A stretch of DNA of 6,564 nucleotides, taken from NCBI GenBank assembly GCA_003533975.1, contig DQCL01000153.1, forward strand, positions 19,673 to 26,236. The letters are read 5' to 3'. This document shows, in pieces, positions 5,984 through 6,564 of this stretch. Every line of letters starts with the position of its first letter. Within the stretch, counting starts at the first letter, position 1. The position numbers and the translations under genes were made by a program. This DNA is from Octadecabacter sp. (GTDB lineage: Bacteria > Pseudomonadota > Alphaproteobacteria > Rhodobacterales > Rhodobacteraceae). Under the pieces are notes generated by a model. It was not told where the DNA came from, did no database searches, and worked only from the letters and a program-made list of their open reading frames with translations.

Positions 5984-6564
5984 ATGGCCAAAGATTATAT
6001 CGTAAAAGACATCGCTCTGGCGGCCTTCGGGCGCAAAGAGCTGGATATTGCTGAAACGGAAATGCCGGGCCTGATGGCGTGCCGCACTGAGTTCGGTGAA
6101 AGCAAGCCACTGAAAGGTGCGCGCATCGTTGGCTCATTACACATGACCATCCAGACGGCTGTGTTGATTGAGACGCTTGTTGAACTGGGTGCCGATGTGC
6201 GTTGGGCATCTTGCAACATCTTTTCCACACAAGACCACGCCGCAGCAGCGATCGCTGAAGGCGGCACGCCAGTGTTTGCGATCAAAGGCCAGTCTTTGGA
6301 AGAGCATTGGGACTACCTCGACAAATCGTTCATGTTCCCAGAGGGCTGCAACATGATCCTTGACGATGGTGGCGATGCGACGTTGTATATTCTGCTGGGC
6401 GCACGCGCGGAAGCTGGCGAAGAGATTATTCCTGTGCCGCAATCCGAAGAAGAAGAAGCGATCAAAAAGCAGATTGCGAAACGTATGAAAGAAAGCCCCG
6501 GTTGGTTCACGAAAACACGTGAAGCGATCCAAGGTGTATCTGAGGAAACAACAACTGGTGTTCA
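5984..6564 (+). CDS. ahcY: Adenosylhomocysteinase (S-adenosylhomocysteine hydrolase), 5' part
   Basis: AhcY reversibly splits S-adenosylhomocysteine into adenosine and homocysteine, clearing the inhibitory by-product of methyltransferases. It is a cytoplasmic NAD-dependent enzyme, usually tetrameric. The 193 whole codons present contain N-terminal hallmarks: [22 protein letters not shown], with the substrate-site stretch [21 protein letters not shown] and then [18 protein letters not shown]. Next come the conserved DDGGDATL, in which the aspartates contact substrate, and SEETTTGV at the edge. The NAD-binding Rossmann domain lies beyond the window. The ATG is preceded at 7 bases by a strong AAGGAG, so the start is secure. 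The [12 protein letters not shown] segment matches the insertion typical of the bacterial long form. In Rhodobacter, ahcY also lies near the reg genes, so its position is conserved. Confidence 0.97.
   Translation, partial: MAKDYIVKDIALAAFGRKELDIAETEMPGLMACRTEFGESKPLKGARIVGSLHMTIQTAVLIETLVELGADVRWASCNIFSTQDHAAAAIAEGGTPVFAIKGQSLEEHWDYLDKSFMFPEGCNMILDDGGDATLYILLGARAEAGEEIIPVPQSEEEEAIKKQIAKRMKESPGWFTKTREAIQGVSEETTTGV

Noticed and set aside
6137..6532. 131-codon open frame antisense to ahcY
   Set aside because: It is opposite a highly conserved ahcY region, its composition is cysteine- and phenylalanine-rich, and no motif is seen.

Overview
The window looks like a chromosomal core region of an alphaproteobacterium of the order Rhodobacterales, probably the Roseobacter group. 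The evidence is the complete RegB-SenC-RegA (PrrBCA) redox-signalling cluster with nearly invariant RegA and RegB motifs, adjacent to ahcY, tsaE and an AmgK-type kinase gene. There are no mobile elements, rRNA or tRNA genes, CRISPR arrays or obvious foreign DNA. Coding density is high, and no gene-free stretch exceeds about 110 bases.

Layout, left to right. Positions 1-3916 hold four genes on the minus strand, transcribed right to left in the order regB, a four-PAS membrane protein, tsaE and an amgK-like gene that runs off the left edge. Divergent from regB, senC and regA run on the plus strand (about 4005-5234). regA is followed by an inverted repeat with a short T-run, a likely terminator. 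It separates regA from a convergent minus-strand gene for a YfbR-like HD nucleotidase (5285-5875). Divergent from that gene, ahcY starts at 5984 and is cut off by the right edge.

How the genes work together. RegB is a membrane histidine kinase that senses redox state through a quinone-site motif and a cysteine. RegA is its DNA-binding response regulator. SenC is a copper-binding SCO-type protein for cytochrome oxidase assembly, linking the pair to respiration. TsaE belongs to the tRNA t6A pathway and the AmgK-like protein to peptidoglycan sugar recycling. Their genes overlap by 8 bases, so they are probably translationally coupled.

The most interesting part is the PAS protein and its promoter. 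The protein has one N-terminal membrane helix and about four PAS domains, then ends where a histidine-kinase dimerisation domain would be expected. This resembles a kinase-less DivL-type cell-cycle regulator. About 45 bases upstream of its start codon lies a perfect TTAA-N7-TTAAC box, the consensus for the cell-cycle regulator CtrA. DivL acts in the pathway that controls CtrA, so this suggests a feedback loop. The domain assignment and the link to CtrA are inferences from sequence reading only.
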